From assembly GCA_002368175.1 (NCBI GenBank), contig AP018172.1:4405001-4469000 (forward strand): DNA of 64,000 nucleotides. Reading direction: 5' to 3'. The DNA is from Calothrix sp. NIES-2098 (GTDB taxonomy: Bacteria > Cyanobacteriota > Cyanobacteriia > Cyanobacteriales > Nostocaceae). Position 1 is the first letter of the stretch, and every line of letters begins with the position of its first letter. The notes below the pieces were generated by a model, which saw only the letters and a list, made by a program, of their open reading frames with translations, did not search any database and was not told the DNA's origin. The position numbers and the translations under genes are program-made. This document shows, one piece after another, positions 9,532 through 17,379 of this stretch.

Positions 9532-10014
9532 TGATTGAATTACCTATTTGATTAAGATTTTCAAAGATAATTAATAAAAATTATAATCATAAAATAACTG
9601 CTATTCACACTACCCCTACCAAATAGCTTAAGCTTCAATTAGTACAGGAAAAATAAGGTTTTTTGGCGATTTTCGAGTCAGAGAGTAATATTATTTTTAA
9701 CCCTTTTGTAGCAAGGTTTTCAGACTTTACGTGGCAGATCATAACAGCTTCACTACTTTTACGACTTAGACAGTGAAATGTAGAAATTCACTAACCTGAA
9801 AGCGGCTATGCTCAACAGACAATTTATCTAGGTTTAGTCCCTGAAAGTCTAATTCTTTTTTCTCTCAATTTCTTAGTCTGTTTATTGTACTTTCAGCTAA
9901 CTCCTTGGTTTTGAATCAACAAGCTTCGTTAAAATGGGGAGTTAATCTTGCCATTGACAACACTAACTCCCCTGTTTGTAGTAAATTCAAACTGGTATAA
10001 CAGCTACCATAACT
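9532..10014. other. Spacer between small membrane gene and ctaE
   Basis: About 480 AT-rich bases with no credible gene. The only clear element is the hairpin at 9936-9972, marked separately. Confidence 0.4.
9936..9972 (-). terminator. Terminator candidate of the oxidase operon
   Basis: Perfect 9-bp arms GGGGAGTTA (9936-9944) and TAACTCCCC (9964-9972) lie about 45 bases after the ctaE stop on the minus strand. On that strand the hairpin is followed by ATTTTAAC, a weak T-tract. It suits the end of the ctaC-D-E transcript. Confidence 0.55.
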
Positions 10015-10017
10015 CTT

Positions 10018-10629
10018 CTAAAACAAAGTCAGGATATACAGCAGCGAAAATAGAATAATCCAGATGATGTCTACAAAGTGCCAGTAGATTTCTGCCATTT
10101 CAATGCCAGTGTGTTTAGTAGCAGAGTAATGACCGAAACGACGCGATCGCCAAAGTACTCCCAATATTAATAACAACCCAATAAATACGTGTAAACCGTG
10201 GAAGCCTGTCATTAAGTAAAAACAGTTGGCAAACACGTTAGTTGTTAACCCATATCCTAAAGTCAGATACTCATATGCTTGACCAGCAAGGAAAATAGCT
10301 CCCATTAGGGCAGTGATGCCATACCACAAACGCATTCCAGCGACATTATTTTTCTTAATTGCTGTATCACCTAAATGGATAACAAAACTGCTAGAAACTA
10401 GGATGACTGTGTTAATCGTCGGTACGAGTAATTCTACTTCTGTACCTTCGGGCGGCCAAACTGCGGCAGCACCGCGCAAAACGAGGTAACTAGCAAAAAA
10501 ACCGCCAAACATTAAGGACTCCGAAACCAGAAACGTCAGCAGCCCAAACACCCGCAAGTCTGGATGTTCTTCATGGGAAGCGGCTGAACTTAACGAGATT
10601 TCTGGGGCGTTCAAAGTTGAATCCTGCAT
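10018..10629 (-). CDS. ctaE: Cytochrome c oxidase subunit III
   Basis: A seven- or five-helix subunit that stabilises the aa3-type oxidase core. The 203 residues show LRVFGLLTFLVSESLMFGGFFASYLVLR (about 25-52), MTGFHGLHVFIGLLLI (about 138-153) and the terminal EIYWHFVDIIWIILFSLLYIL, all typical of bacterial subunit III. ATG 10629 is preferred (GGAA five bases upstream); a TTG at 10638 is the only other nearby start. It is the last gene of the ctaCDE operon, separated from ctaD by 173 bases that contain a TA-flanked miniature element. Confidence 0.95.
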   Translation of the reverse strand: MQDSTLNAPEISLSSAASHEEHPDLRVFGLLTFLVSESLMFGGFFASYLVLRGAAAVWPPEGTEVELLVPTINTVILVSSSFVIHLGDTAIKKNNVAGMRLWYGITALMGAIFLAGQAYEYLTLGYGLTTNVFANCFYLMTGFHGLHVFIGLLLILGVLWRSRRFGHYSATKHTGIEMAEIYWHFVDIIWIILFSLLYILTLF

Positions 10630-10677
10630 AAATTCCAATTTCCGTATTTAAATAGGGAACAGTCTTTTGTGTTAATA

Positions 10678-10775
10678 CCAATTAACGAAAACCTTGATAT
10701 AGATAGATTTCTCGTAGGGGCATGGCATTGCCATGCCCTTACCAACGTATTGTTATCATGATTAACGTGAAATGG
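10678..10775. mobile_element. 98-bp MITE related to the IS630 element in this window
   Basis: Between ctaE and ctaD. The left end CCAATTAACGAAAA and the right end (reverse complement) CCATTTCACGTTAA begin next to TA dinucleotides (10676-10677 and 10776-10777), the IS630/Tc1 target. Read outward from ATACCA, the left end matches the left end of the IS630 copy at 52643-53776 at about 21 of 24 bases, and the right end shares ATACCATTTCAC with its right end. The centre carries a perfect 10-1-10 palindrome at 10718-10738 (GGGCATGGCA, then its complement). It has no coding capacity, so it would be moved in trans. Confidence 0.65.
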
Positions 10776-10802
10776 TATTACCTATTCCCTGATACTTTTT
10801 TG

Positions 10803-12458
10803 CTAAATAGAAGCAGTTTGAACTGTTTGATTAACTTCCACAGTGCGCCCGTAATCATAGGGGCCGTGAGTCACTACAGGCAGTACTTCCCAATTTTCAA
10901 TTGCGGGTGGAGAACTGGTTGTCCACTCTAAAGTCAGTGCATCCCAAGGGTTGTCTGCTGCTTTGGGGCCATATAGCCAACTCCAAATGGCGTTGAAGAA
11001 GAACGGTAGTACAGATATGCCCAAAACAATTGCACCAATGGTACAAATATGATTGATGCCAGCAAACTGAGGATCGTACATGGCAACTCTACGTGGCATT
11101 CCCTGCAATCCTAGTTGGTGCATTGGTAAGAAGGTGAGGTGAGTGCCAACAAAAGTAAGCGCAAAGTGAACTCGTCCCCAAGTTTCATTCATCATTCGTC
11201 CGGTAATCTTGGGGAACCAATGATAAATTCCCGCATAGATACCAAATACAGAACCGCCAAATAAAACGTAGTGGAAGTGACCAACTACATAATATGTATC
11301 GTGAACGTGAAGGTCAAAAGGTGCTGTACCCAAGGTGACGCCGCCCAGTCCGCCAACGACAAACATTGACAGTAAGCCAATAGCAAATAACATGGCACTG
11401 GTGAAGCGGATTTTACCACCCCAAAGTGTCGCCACCCAGCCAAAAATCTTCACGCCAGTGGGAACGGCAACAATCAGTGTGGAGATGGTGAAAAACATCC
11501 GCATCCACGGGGGTGTACCACTGGTAAACATGTGGTGTACCCAGACAAATAAACCGATAACGCAGATTGCCAAGCTAGAATAAGCGATCGCTTTATAACC
11601 AAATATCGGTTTACGCGCGTGAACGGGAATCACTTCGGACATAATGCCGAAGATGGGCAAAATCATTAAATATACTGCGGGGTGGGAATAAAACCAAAAT
11701 AAATGCTGATAAAGCACCACATTTCCCCCAGCATCAGGCTTAAAGAAAGAAGTGCCAAAGTTGATATCAAATAATAACAGCACCAATCCCGCTGCTAGCA
11801 CTGGGGTAGATAGCAGGGCTAAAACTGAAGTTGCTAAAATTGCCCAGCAAAATAATGGCATTTGCGTCCACTGCATACTGGGGACTTTCATTTTCAAGAT
11901 CGTGACGACAAAGTTTAACGCCCCCAAAATTGAGGAAGTCCCCACCAACACGATCGCTAAAATCCACATTGTCTGGGCAGTATTGGCCGTGATTAAACTC
12001 AAGGGTGGGTAAGCAGTCCAGCCGCTTTGCGAACCACCAAAAAAGAAACTGCCTAAAAGTAATGCCCCAGCTGGTGGATTCAACCAAAATGCGATCGCAT
12101 TTAATTTGGGAAACGCCATGTCTCGCGCCCCAACCATCAACGGCACAAGAAAGTTACCAAATCCGCCAATGGCAGCTGGTACAATCCACATAAAAATCAT
12201 CAACGTGCCGTGATTGGTCATGAAGGCGTTATACAGATTGGGATCGAGAAAATCTGCATCTGGTGTATTTAATTCGATGCGGATGGCCATCGCCATCAAT
12301 CCGCCAATCAGATAAAACACAAAGGCTGTCACCAGATATTGAATGCCAATAACTTTGTGATCGATATTAAAGGTGAAATAGTCGTACCATTTCCACCTCT
12401 GGTGTAGTTCGTGTTCGGTAACGACTGTGGTGATTTGCGAAGTTTCTAACTGTGTCAT
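10803..12458 (-). CDS. ctaD: Cytochrome c oxidase subunit I
   Basis: Catalytic subunit of the aa3-type haem-copper terminal oxidase, which reduces O2 and pumps protons. The 551 residues include the low-spin haem ligand region TNHGTLMIFMW (about 76-86), the CuB/Tyr region HPAVYLMILPIFG, and HVHDTYYVVGHFHYVLFGG with the haem a3 and CuB histidines. About 12 transmembrane helices are expected, in the thylakoid or cytoplasmic membrane. It lies 8 bases downstream of ctaC. Because the operon is divergent from a CnfR/PatB gene, I take it as the heterocyst-type cox2 rather than the vegetative oxidase; that part is inference. Confidence 0.97.
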   Translation of the reverse strand: MTQLETSQITTVVTEHELHQRWKWYDYFTFNIDHKVIGIQYLVTAFVFYLIGGLMAMAIRIELNTPDADFLDPNLYNAFMTNHGTLMIFMWIVPAAIGGFGNFLVPLMVGARDMAFPKLNAIAFWLNPPAGALLLGSFFFGGSQSGWTAYPPLSLITANTAQTMWILAIVLVGTSSILGALNFVVTILKMKVPSMQWTQMPLFCWAILATSVLALLSTPVLAAGLVLLLFDINFGTSFFKPDAGGNVVLYQHLFWFYSHPAVYLMILPIFGIMSEVIPVHARKPIFGYKAIAYSSLAICVIGLFVWVHHMFTSGTPPWMRMFFTISTLIVAVPTGVKIFGWVATLWGGKIRFTSAMLFAIGLLSMFVVGGLGGVTLGTAPFDLHVHDTYYVVGHFHYVLFGGSVFGIYAGIYHWFPKITGRMMNETWGRVHFALTFVGTHLTFLPMHQLGLQGMPRRVAMYDPQFAGINHICTIGAIVLGISVLPFFFNAIWSWLYGPKAADNPWDALTLEWTTSSPPAIENWEVLPVVTHGPYDYGRTVEVNQTVQTASI

Positions 12459-12466
12459 AGGAAAAA

Positions 12467-13312
12467 CTAGGGATTTACGGCAACGGTGCGATCCATTTCT
12501 GGCTGTTGGGCGATGCGGTTTTCTGCCAACCAGCGATCGTACTCTTCGGGGGTGTGGACGACTACGGAAGTACGCATACTACCGTGATAGCCGCCACAAA
12601 GTTCGGCGCAAACTACCGGGTATTGTCCGGTTTTGGTAGCGGTGAAGCGTAACTGTGTGGCTTGTCCGGGAATTGCATCTTGCTTCAACCGAAACTGCGG
12701 AATCCAAAACGAGTGGATGACATCATTTGCAGAGATATTTAGCAGTACATCTTGACCCACAGGAACGTGCAGTTCGCCAGTATTCACATTGCTATCGGGA
12801 TAGTTGAACAGCCAAGCGTACTGCATCCCGGTAACGTTGACTACTAGAGATGGCGGCTTACCTTCGTTTGCAGGTGTAGAACCAATCCCAATCGGGTTAG
12901 AGTTGGGTTGTGCCATCATCGACTCGTGGGTCATGCCGTGATGACTAATGGCATCCATACCCCCCATTTCGGTGTATACATCTACACTGTATATTCCCAG
13001 TCCAATCACAATGATTCCAGGGATTATTGTCCACAAAATCTCTAGGGGGAAACTGCCTTCAATTGGCTCGCCATCGGTGTTATCGCCGCGACGACGACGA
13101 AACTTGATAACAGAAAAGAGGATTGCCCCTTGTACTACTAAAAATAAAGCAGTACCAATGGCTACCATGACGTTAAAGAAATTATCTACTAAAGGCGCTT
13201 GTGCAGAAGCTTGTTCTGGTAGGAGATGATTATTTTGCCCTACCCACAAGCTAATCAAAGTAATTAAGATACCTGCAATTAAAGTTACGATCCCAAGGGG
13301 AATTTGTTTCAT
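12467..13312 (-). CDS. ctaC: Cytochrome c oxidase subunit II
   Basis: Carries the CuA centre that receives electrons from soluble cytochrome c or plastocyanin. The 281 residues contain a hydrophobic N-terminus (about 3-22), a second helix (about 44-64), a third helix or linker (TIIPGIIVIGLGIYSVDVYT), and a cupredoxin domain with the CuA motif CAELCGGYHGSM (C-x3-C-x3-H) and the upstream His of HSFWIPQFR. I chose ATG 13312, not the upstream GTG/ATG codons at up to 13348, because it overlaps the preceding stop as ATGA and gives the usual MKQIPLGIVTL start. Confidence 0.95.
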   Translation of the reverse strand: MKQIPLGIVTLIAGILITLISLWVGQNNHLLPEQASAQAPLVDNFFNVMVAIGTALFLVVQGAILFSVIKFRRRRGDNTDGEPIEGSFPLEILWTIIPGIIVIGLGIYSVDVYTEMGGMDAISHHGMTHESMMAQPNSNPIGIGSTPANEGKPPSLVVNVTGMQYAWLFNYPDSNVNTGELHVPVGQDVLLNISANDVIHSFWIPQFRLKQDAIPGQATQLRFTATKTGQYPVVCAELCGGYHGSMRTSVVVHTPEEYDRWLAENRIAQQPEMDRTVAVNP

Positions 13313-13662
13313 AAAATAATTTCCTCTGGATAAGCATTTTGCTGCCACATTCTTTCCAACATTTTGACTTTTCTTTGCAGCGCAGCAGTCCGATAAACAA
13401 CATAGCGATTATGCAAAGTAATTCCCAAACAAAGACTCAGGGGAGCAAAAATTATCAGCCATAATAAGACGGAAACAATCGTATTTCCCCAATTATTAGT
13501 TAATTGCTGACTATCTTTAACGGCATAAAGTAAATTTTGTGCTGCCATGAAATTGAGATGTTCTTGCCAAACTGCAATTATTGCGACTAAAGCTGGAGAA
13601 ATTACTACTAAAATTAATAAAAATACTGTGAGAATTCTCAAGAGTTTAGGTTTCATAGTCAT
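13309..13662 (-). CDS. Small two-helix membrane protein, first gene of the oxidase operon
   Basis: 117 residues, function not known. It has two hydrophobic helices (about 9-31 and 60-82), the second followed by a basic, coiled-coil-like tail (RTAALQRKVKMLERMWQQNAY). Its stop overlaps the ctaC start in ATGA, so translation is probably coupled and the protein belongs with the oxidase. An equivalent small gene heads the Anabaena cox2 cluster as far as I recall. An assembly or accessory role is plausible but unproven. Confidence 0.8.
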   Translation of the reverse strand: MTMKPKLLRILTVFLLILVVISPALVAIIAVWQEHLNFMAAQNLLYAVKDSQQLTNNWGNTIVSVLLWLIIFAPLSLCLGITLHNRYVVYRTAALQRKVKMLERMWQQNAYPEEIIL

Positions 13663-13672
13663 AACTGCGAAA

Positions 13673-13694
13673 CCGCATATCTTTATATATGCGG
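13673..13694. promoter_or_regulatory. Inverted repeat in the leader of the oxidase operon
   Basis: Perfect arms CCGCATAT (13673-13680) and ATATGCGG (13687-13694) with a 6-base loop, 11 bases upstream of the first operon ATG. It could be an operator or an mRNA hairpin near the ribosome binding site; no Shine-Dalgarno is visible there. Confidence 0.4.
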
Positions 13695-14200
13695 AGGTAT
13701 AAGTACTGCATTTTAAATCCGGTTAATTCCAGTTTTAAATGTCAATAATCTTTACGAATCACAGATACCCTCTCTGATATACGAGGCGTTTTGTATATTT
13801 AGGACTTAAGCAATTGACAGACTAAATATAGGTTATGGTTGTTGGCAGCTTAGAGTCAGTCAGAGGTTTTCCAATCTAGCTCGCGCAACAAGATATGTTG
13901 GTTAGATATGCTCGGACAATACATTAAATTTTAGACTTTCTTAATACTTTAGAATTTCTTCGCTATTGATGATTGAAAGTCTAAAATCTAGAAATTTATC
14001 CAATCCTCCTTCTGCATTTTGTACTCTTTGTTTGTTCATATATCAAAATAGAACTGCTATAGAAATTGATGACACTGGCGTTAGTCCTGTATATCAACAG
14101 TGTTATATCAGCTACCTTATCTCCCAATAGCATCTAATTAAGCATGTACTCAATCGTTTAAAACCTTGCAGTATCAGGACTTTAAAGTTTTTTTAGGTTG

Positions 14201-14260
14201 GGGTACGAGTATTTGTATGAGGGTACGAGTATTTACTTACAGGCAGGGGTACTAGTGTTT
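14201..14260. promoter_or_regulatory. Three direct repeats of GGGTACGAGTATTT type
   Basis: GGGTACGAGTATTT occurs at 14201-14214 and, identical, at 14221-14234 (20-bp period). A diverged copy GGGTACTAGTGTTT lies at 14247-14260, followed by TGTAC. Repeated sites on nearly the same helix face suggest cooperative binding of a regulator between ctaC and cnfR. The factor is unknown. Confidence 0.45.
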
Positions 14261-14750
14261 CTGTACTCAATACCAAGCTCCACTCAGGCAAAATCGGGAG
14301 CTATTAATTAAGTGAAGAACACTGCTATTCAAACAATTTTTGTGTAACAATATACAGAATTTATCAATCTAATCTGGATTTCAAAAAAAATCCAACGCTT
14401 TTTAGGTAAATTCAGTACACAGATCGGCGCACAGAATGTTGTAACATTGCAAGATTAGCTGTAATTTCAGTAATTAGCATCATATTGCCTAAAATCAAGA
14501 CAATTTTGATGGGTAATAATTAAATATATTTAATAATGTCAAATTATATTGATTTTCATTTATTTAAATGATTCTAGGGCAACTCTCTCCCGATCGCTGG
14601 TAGCTGCTGACAAAAATAATATTTATGTGGCAAGCAATTGAATAATATTCTTCTCCTGACATTGGATATAAATTCGGGAAACGTTAATTGCTCTCATGTT
14701 AAAATTACTAACTAAATTTTAAAATTGACGATTAGGTATTTTTGGAGAAT

Positions 14751-14873
14751 ATGAAGATCCATTTAATGGTTCAAAATGAACAAAAATATCATAAACTTTT
14801 GGTTAAAAAAGTTACTGAAGTTAAGATGCAAGAATGCGGCTATCGGCACAATTGTAGAATAACGAGCAATTGA
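14751..14873 (+). CDS. Possible 40-residue peptide upstream of cnfR
   Basis: ATG 14751 follows TTTTTGGAGAAT, a good Shine-Dalgarno but only about three bases away. The product is basic, starts MKIHLMVQNEQK and ends with a cysteine pair (ECGYRHNC). It may be a leader peptide of cnfR or chance; codon composition is not decisive. Confidence 0.25.
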   Translation: MKIHLMVQNEQKYHKLLVKKVTEVKMQECGYRHNCRITSN

Positions 14874-15010
14874 GTTTTAAGTAATAAAAACTTTGTGGCG
14901 ATCGCCTATTAGCAACAGCCAGTAACTTCAGCATCTTTGCTGCTGAAGCCATTCAATGTATACAGCTTTGGTTGGTTAGTACTTTAACTGAAAATCACTT
15001 TTACAATACT

Positions 15011-16609
15011 ATGCCCTACGCCATTACTAAGCGCTGTATTCAGTGTGATAATTGCCTTCCTCAGTGTCCTACAGGTGCAATCAAGATTATTGAAGGTGAT
15101 TACTGGATTGACCCTAGTTTGTGTAATAACTGTCAAGGTTATGTTGCACCGCAGTGTGTAATTTCTTGCCCGGTTGACTCGCCAGTACCTTATCAAGCAA
15201 AAAAAGGTAGATGCAAGGTTGATGTCACAATCGCTGCTAGTCCAAAGCTATTTACCGACGGTAAAAGCCATCCTTTTGCCTCAGCAATTGTTATTTGGGA
15301 ATTATGCAACGTTTTAGCACAGCGCCAATCTCTGCTTTGGGAAGTGGATGCAGATGGAGAGTTATATTATCAACGGCAAATTAATGGCGGTAAAGGTGCG
15401 ATCGCTTTTCGAGTTACAGACGATACCTCAGATTCAAAATCACCCATCGCGCTGAAAGATGGAAAGGCTTTGTCTGCGATCGAGACATTTGATATTAGAT
15501 CTGCTTGTATGCACTTGATCTATGCGGCTCATGTCACTAACCTAGATCGGCCTGGAGAAGAAGAGTTTATCATCAACGACCGACAAATTGAGGAATATTT
15601 AGGACTGGACAAACGCAAAGACTTGAGCAAAACTACCAAGCTGGCTTTAATTAAAGAACTTGCTCAACAACCCTGCAAACTGATAGCTTCGATTAATTTG
15701 CCCCCACAACGCAAAATTAAGGGAGTTTGTCTGGAAAACAGTCGATTGTGGCATTTATTGGATATTCAGCACCACTTTCAGGAAGACGAGTTGGGATGCA
15801 AACACTTAGTGGGGTTGACTTTCAAAATTAAAGCCGGCGAGTGGGTGCAGTATTTTCTCAATCGCCAAGGTTGTAAGGATCGCACGGCGTTCTATCAGTA
15901 TGGTAGTTTACCCAAAGCGTTGCTGAATGCAGTCATGAGTATTTGGCAGCAACATGAAGGTGCAGCGCGGATGATGTTGTGGTTATTATTTAAAACCAAA
16001 ATGGGTAGAGAACAGCGCGTAACAATCCCCACTCTCATGAGGGTTGCCTACGGTGAGAGAAAACTGAGCCAAGTGTCTTTGCATCCAGAGAATCGCCAAC
16101 GTCTGTTGAGAATATTTGAAAGCGATTTAGAAGTACTCAATCATTATGGACTTAAACCTGTATTCGATCCTGTCACCTATCCCAGAGAAATTCAACCTTT
16201 GTGGACTAAGTTGGTTAATATTCCCGAAGATGCGGAGGCAGCGTTAGAATTCTGGATTGATGATGGTAGTAATGGCACGCGATTGACTGATGCTGCGCCT
16301 CGTGGCAAGTGGAATCGATTAATGAATGCTCGGATCTTATATTTTGAGATACCGCCAGAGTGGAAAAAACAACTCACCAAGTCTAAGAAGAAGCAGCGCA
16401 CGCACAACCGCAAAACAAAGTTAAAACCGCAAATAGCTTTGTCTACCGAATATATTCTTGAGGCCAGAAAAAAACTAGGGTTAAGCCAAAGAGATTTGGC
16501 ACAGCTAACGGGTAAAAGTCAGAGTTGGATTCGTGATATTGAAAATGGACGGTTTCAAGCTAAGTTAGAAGACCAAATACTATTGCGTAAGGCGTTAGGT
16601 ATACATTAG
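15011..16609 (+). CDS. cnfR: PatB/CnfR-type nif transcriptional activator (ferredoxin-HTH)
   Basis: Known relatives activate nif genes under micro-oxic conditions, in heterocysts or in non-heterocystous strains, and sense oxygen through Fe-S clusters. The 532 residues start with two 4Fe-4S motifs: Cys9, 12, 15, 19 (CIQCDNCLPQCP) and Cys38, 41, 49, 53 (CNNC...CVISCP). A long middle domain without a named fold follows, then a basic stretch (KSKKKQRTHNRKTKLK) and an XRE-type helix-turn-helix (about 482-525, LGLSQRDLAQLTGKSQSWIR). I chose ATG 15011; the open frame extends to TTG 14972 but homologues start at MPY. The divergent cox2-like operon supports the assignment. It is followed by a strong terminator. 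Confidence 0.88.
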   Translation: MPYAITKRCIQCDNCLPQCPTGAIKIIEGDYWIDPSLCNNCQGYVAPQCVISCPVDSPVPYQAKKGRCKVDVTIAASPKLFTDGKSHPFASAIVIWELCNVLAQRQSLLWEVDADGELYYQRQINGGKGAIAFRVTDDTSDSKSPIALKDGKALSAIETFDIRSACMHLIYAAHVTNLDRPGEEEFIINDRQIEEYLGLDKRKDLSKTTKLALIKELAQQPCKLIASINLPPQRKIKGVCLENSRLWHLLDIQHHFQEDELGCKHLVGLTFKIKAGEWVQYFLNRQGCKDRTAFYQYGSLPKALLNAVMSIWQQHEGAARMMLWLLFKTKMGREQRVTIPTLMRVAYGERKLSQVSLHPENRQRLLRIFESDLEVLNHYGLKPVFDPVTYPREIQPLWTKLVNIPEDAEAALEFWIDDGSNGTRLTDAAPRGKWNRLMNARILYFEIPPEWKKQLTKSKKKQRTHNRKTKLKPQIALSTEYILEARKKLGLSQRDLAQLTGKSQSWIRDIENGRFQAKLEDQILLRKALGIH

Positions 16610-16714
16610 ATTGGCTGGAGTTGTGGCACGTACATCATTTAGCCAAGAGTTAGAAAAATTTTTACTAATTCCGTCAAATTATCCAAAAAAGAATTTATTA
16701 GGCATTTATGAGGA

Positions 16715-16751
16715 TTTGAGGCGAAATCGGGCGATCGCCTCAAATTTTTTT
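16715..16751 (+). terminator. Strong intrinsic terminator after cnfR
   Basis: Perfect 10-bp arms TTTGAGGCGA (16715-16724) and TCGCCTCAAA (16735-16744) are followed directly by seven T (16745-16751). The right arm includes a HIP1 core. It lies about 105 bases after the cnfR stop. Confidence 0.85.
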
Positions 16752-16775
16752 GAGGTTACTTGGCACAATGTTAAT

Positions 16776-17014
16776 GCATCGCCCTGCAATTGAGTTGCAT
16801 CGCCCGACAATTGCATTGCATCGCCCGACAATTGCATTGCATCGCCCGACAATTGCATTGCATCGCCCGACAATTGAGTTGCATCGACTGACAATTGAGT
16901 TCCATCGACTGACAATTGAGTTGCATCGCCCGACAATTGAATTGCATCGACTGACAATTGAATTGCATCGCCCGACAATTGAATTGCATCGCACTGCAAT
17001 CGAATTGCATCGAA
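16776..17014. repeat. Tandem array of eleven 21-bp units
   Basis: Eleven head-to-tail 21-bp units run from 16776 to 17006, with a partial unit to 17014. The usual unit is GCATCGCCCGACAATTGMRTT; variants carry CGACTGAC in the middle or GAGTT, CATT or GAATT ends. Most units contain the palindrome CAATTG. Because 21 is a multiple of three, several frames stay open on both strands with heptapeptide periodicity, but none has a ribosome site or recognised protein. I read it as non-coding. Confidence 0.85.
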
Positions 17015-17089
17015 TTTTTATAATTAGCCTCAGGCTATAAGGCTTGTCATTACCCACATTTTTGTAAAACTCAAAGCAAGGCTGGGTTC

Positions 17090-17275
17090 ATTGGTGTCAA
17101 CTTAGGTGAAACCCTCTGTGTGACAACGTTTTGCCCTCACCCCCAGCTCCCACAGGAGAGGGGAGATAGAGATTAAATTCCCCTTCTCCCCCAGGAGAAG
17201 GGGTTAGGGGATGAGGGTGTGGGGGATTTGTACAACGCTTGCCCGATATAGCTTTGGGCTTAAGTTGACACCAAT
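17090..17275. mobile_element. 186-bp MITE-like element with 15-bp perfect terminal inverted repeats
   Basis: ATTGGTGTCAACTTA (17090-17104) and TAAGTTGACACCAAT (17261-17275) are exact inverse copies. The interior has a C-rich then G-rich pair of tracts (CCCTCACCCCCAGC and GGGGATGAGGG) that can form a long hairpin and resembles the widely dispersed cccttctcccccaggagaagggg repeat of filamentous cyanobacteria. No ORF. No clear target duplication. Confidence 0.6.
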
Positions 17276-17379
17276 AAGGGAAATTCCACCCCTACAGATT
17301 CATTCGTTGCACAAACGGCAAAATCCTCTTTCCCCCTGACCCCTGCCGTCTTAACGATCGACTTTCACTAAACGCGATA

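Larger units (their letters stand above)
13695..15010. other. Divergent regulatory region between oxidase operon and cnfR/patB
   Basis: About 1.3 kb without a recognised gene. It must contain promoters for both the minus-strand oxidase operon and the plus-strand activator. It holds three related direct repeats at 14201-14260 and a 40-codon ORF at 14751-14873 (both marked). A HIP1-like site GCGATCGCC occurs at about 14898. No canonical GTA-N8-TAC NtcA site was found by eye. Confidence 0.5.

Noticed and set aside
11335..12193. Plus-strand frames opposite ctaD
   Set aside because: Shadows of a certain gene; the amino-acid composition is that of complementary frames.
16611..16793. 60-codon frame directly after cnfR
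   Set aside because: It starts at TTG, crosses the intrinsic terminator at 16715-16751 and runs into the 21-bp repeat; no homology or ribosome site.
16706..17057. Several long heptapeptide-repeat frames on both strands
   Set aside because: They arise because the 21-bp unit is a multiple of three and lacks stops; four frames are open at once and none has an initiation signal.
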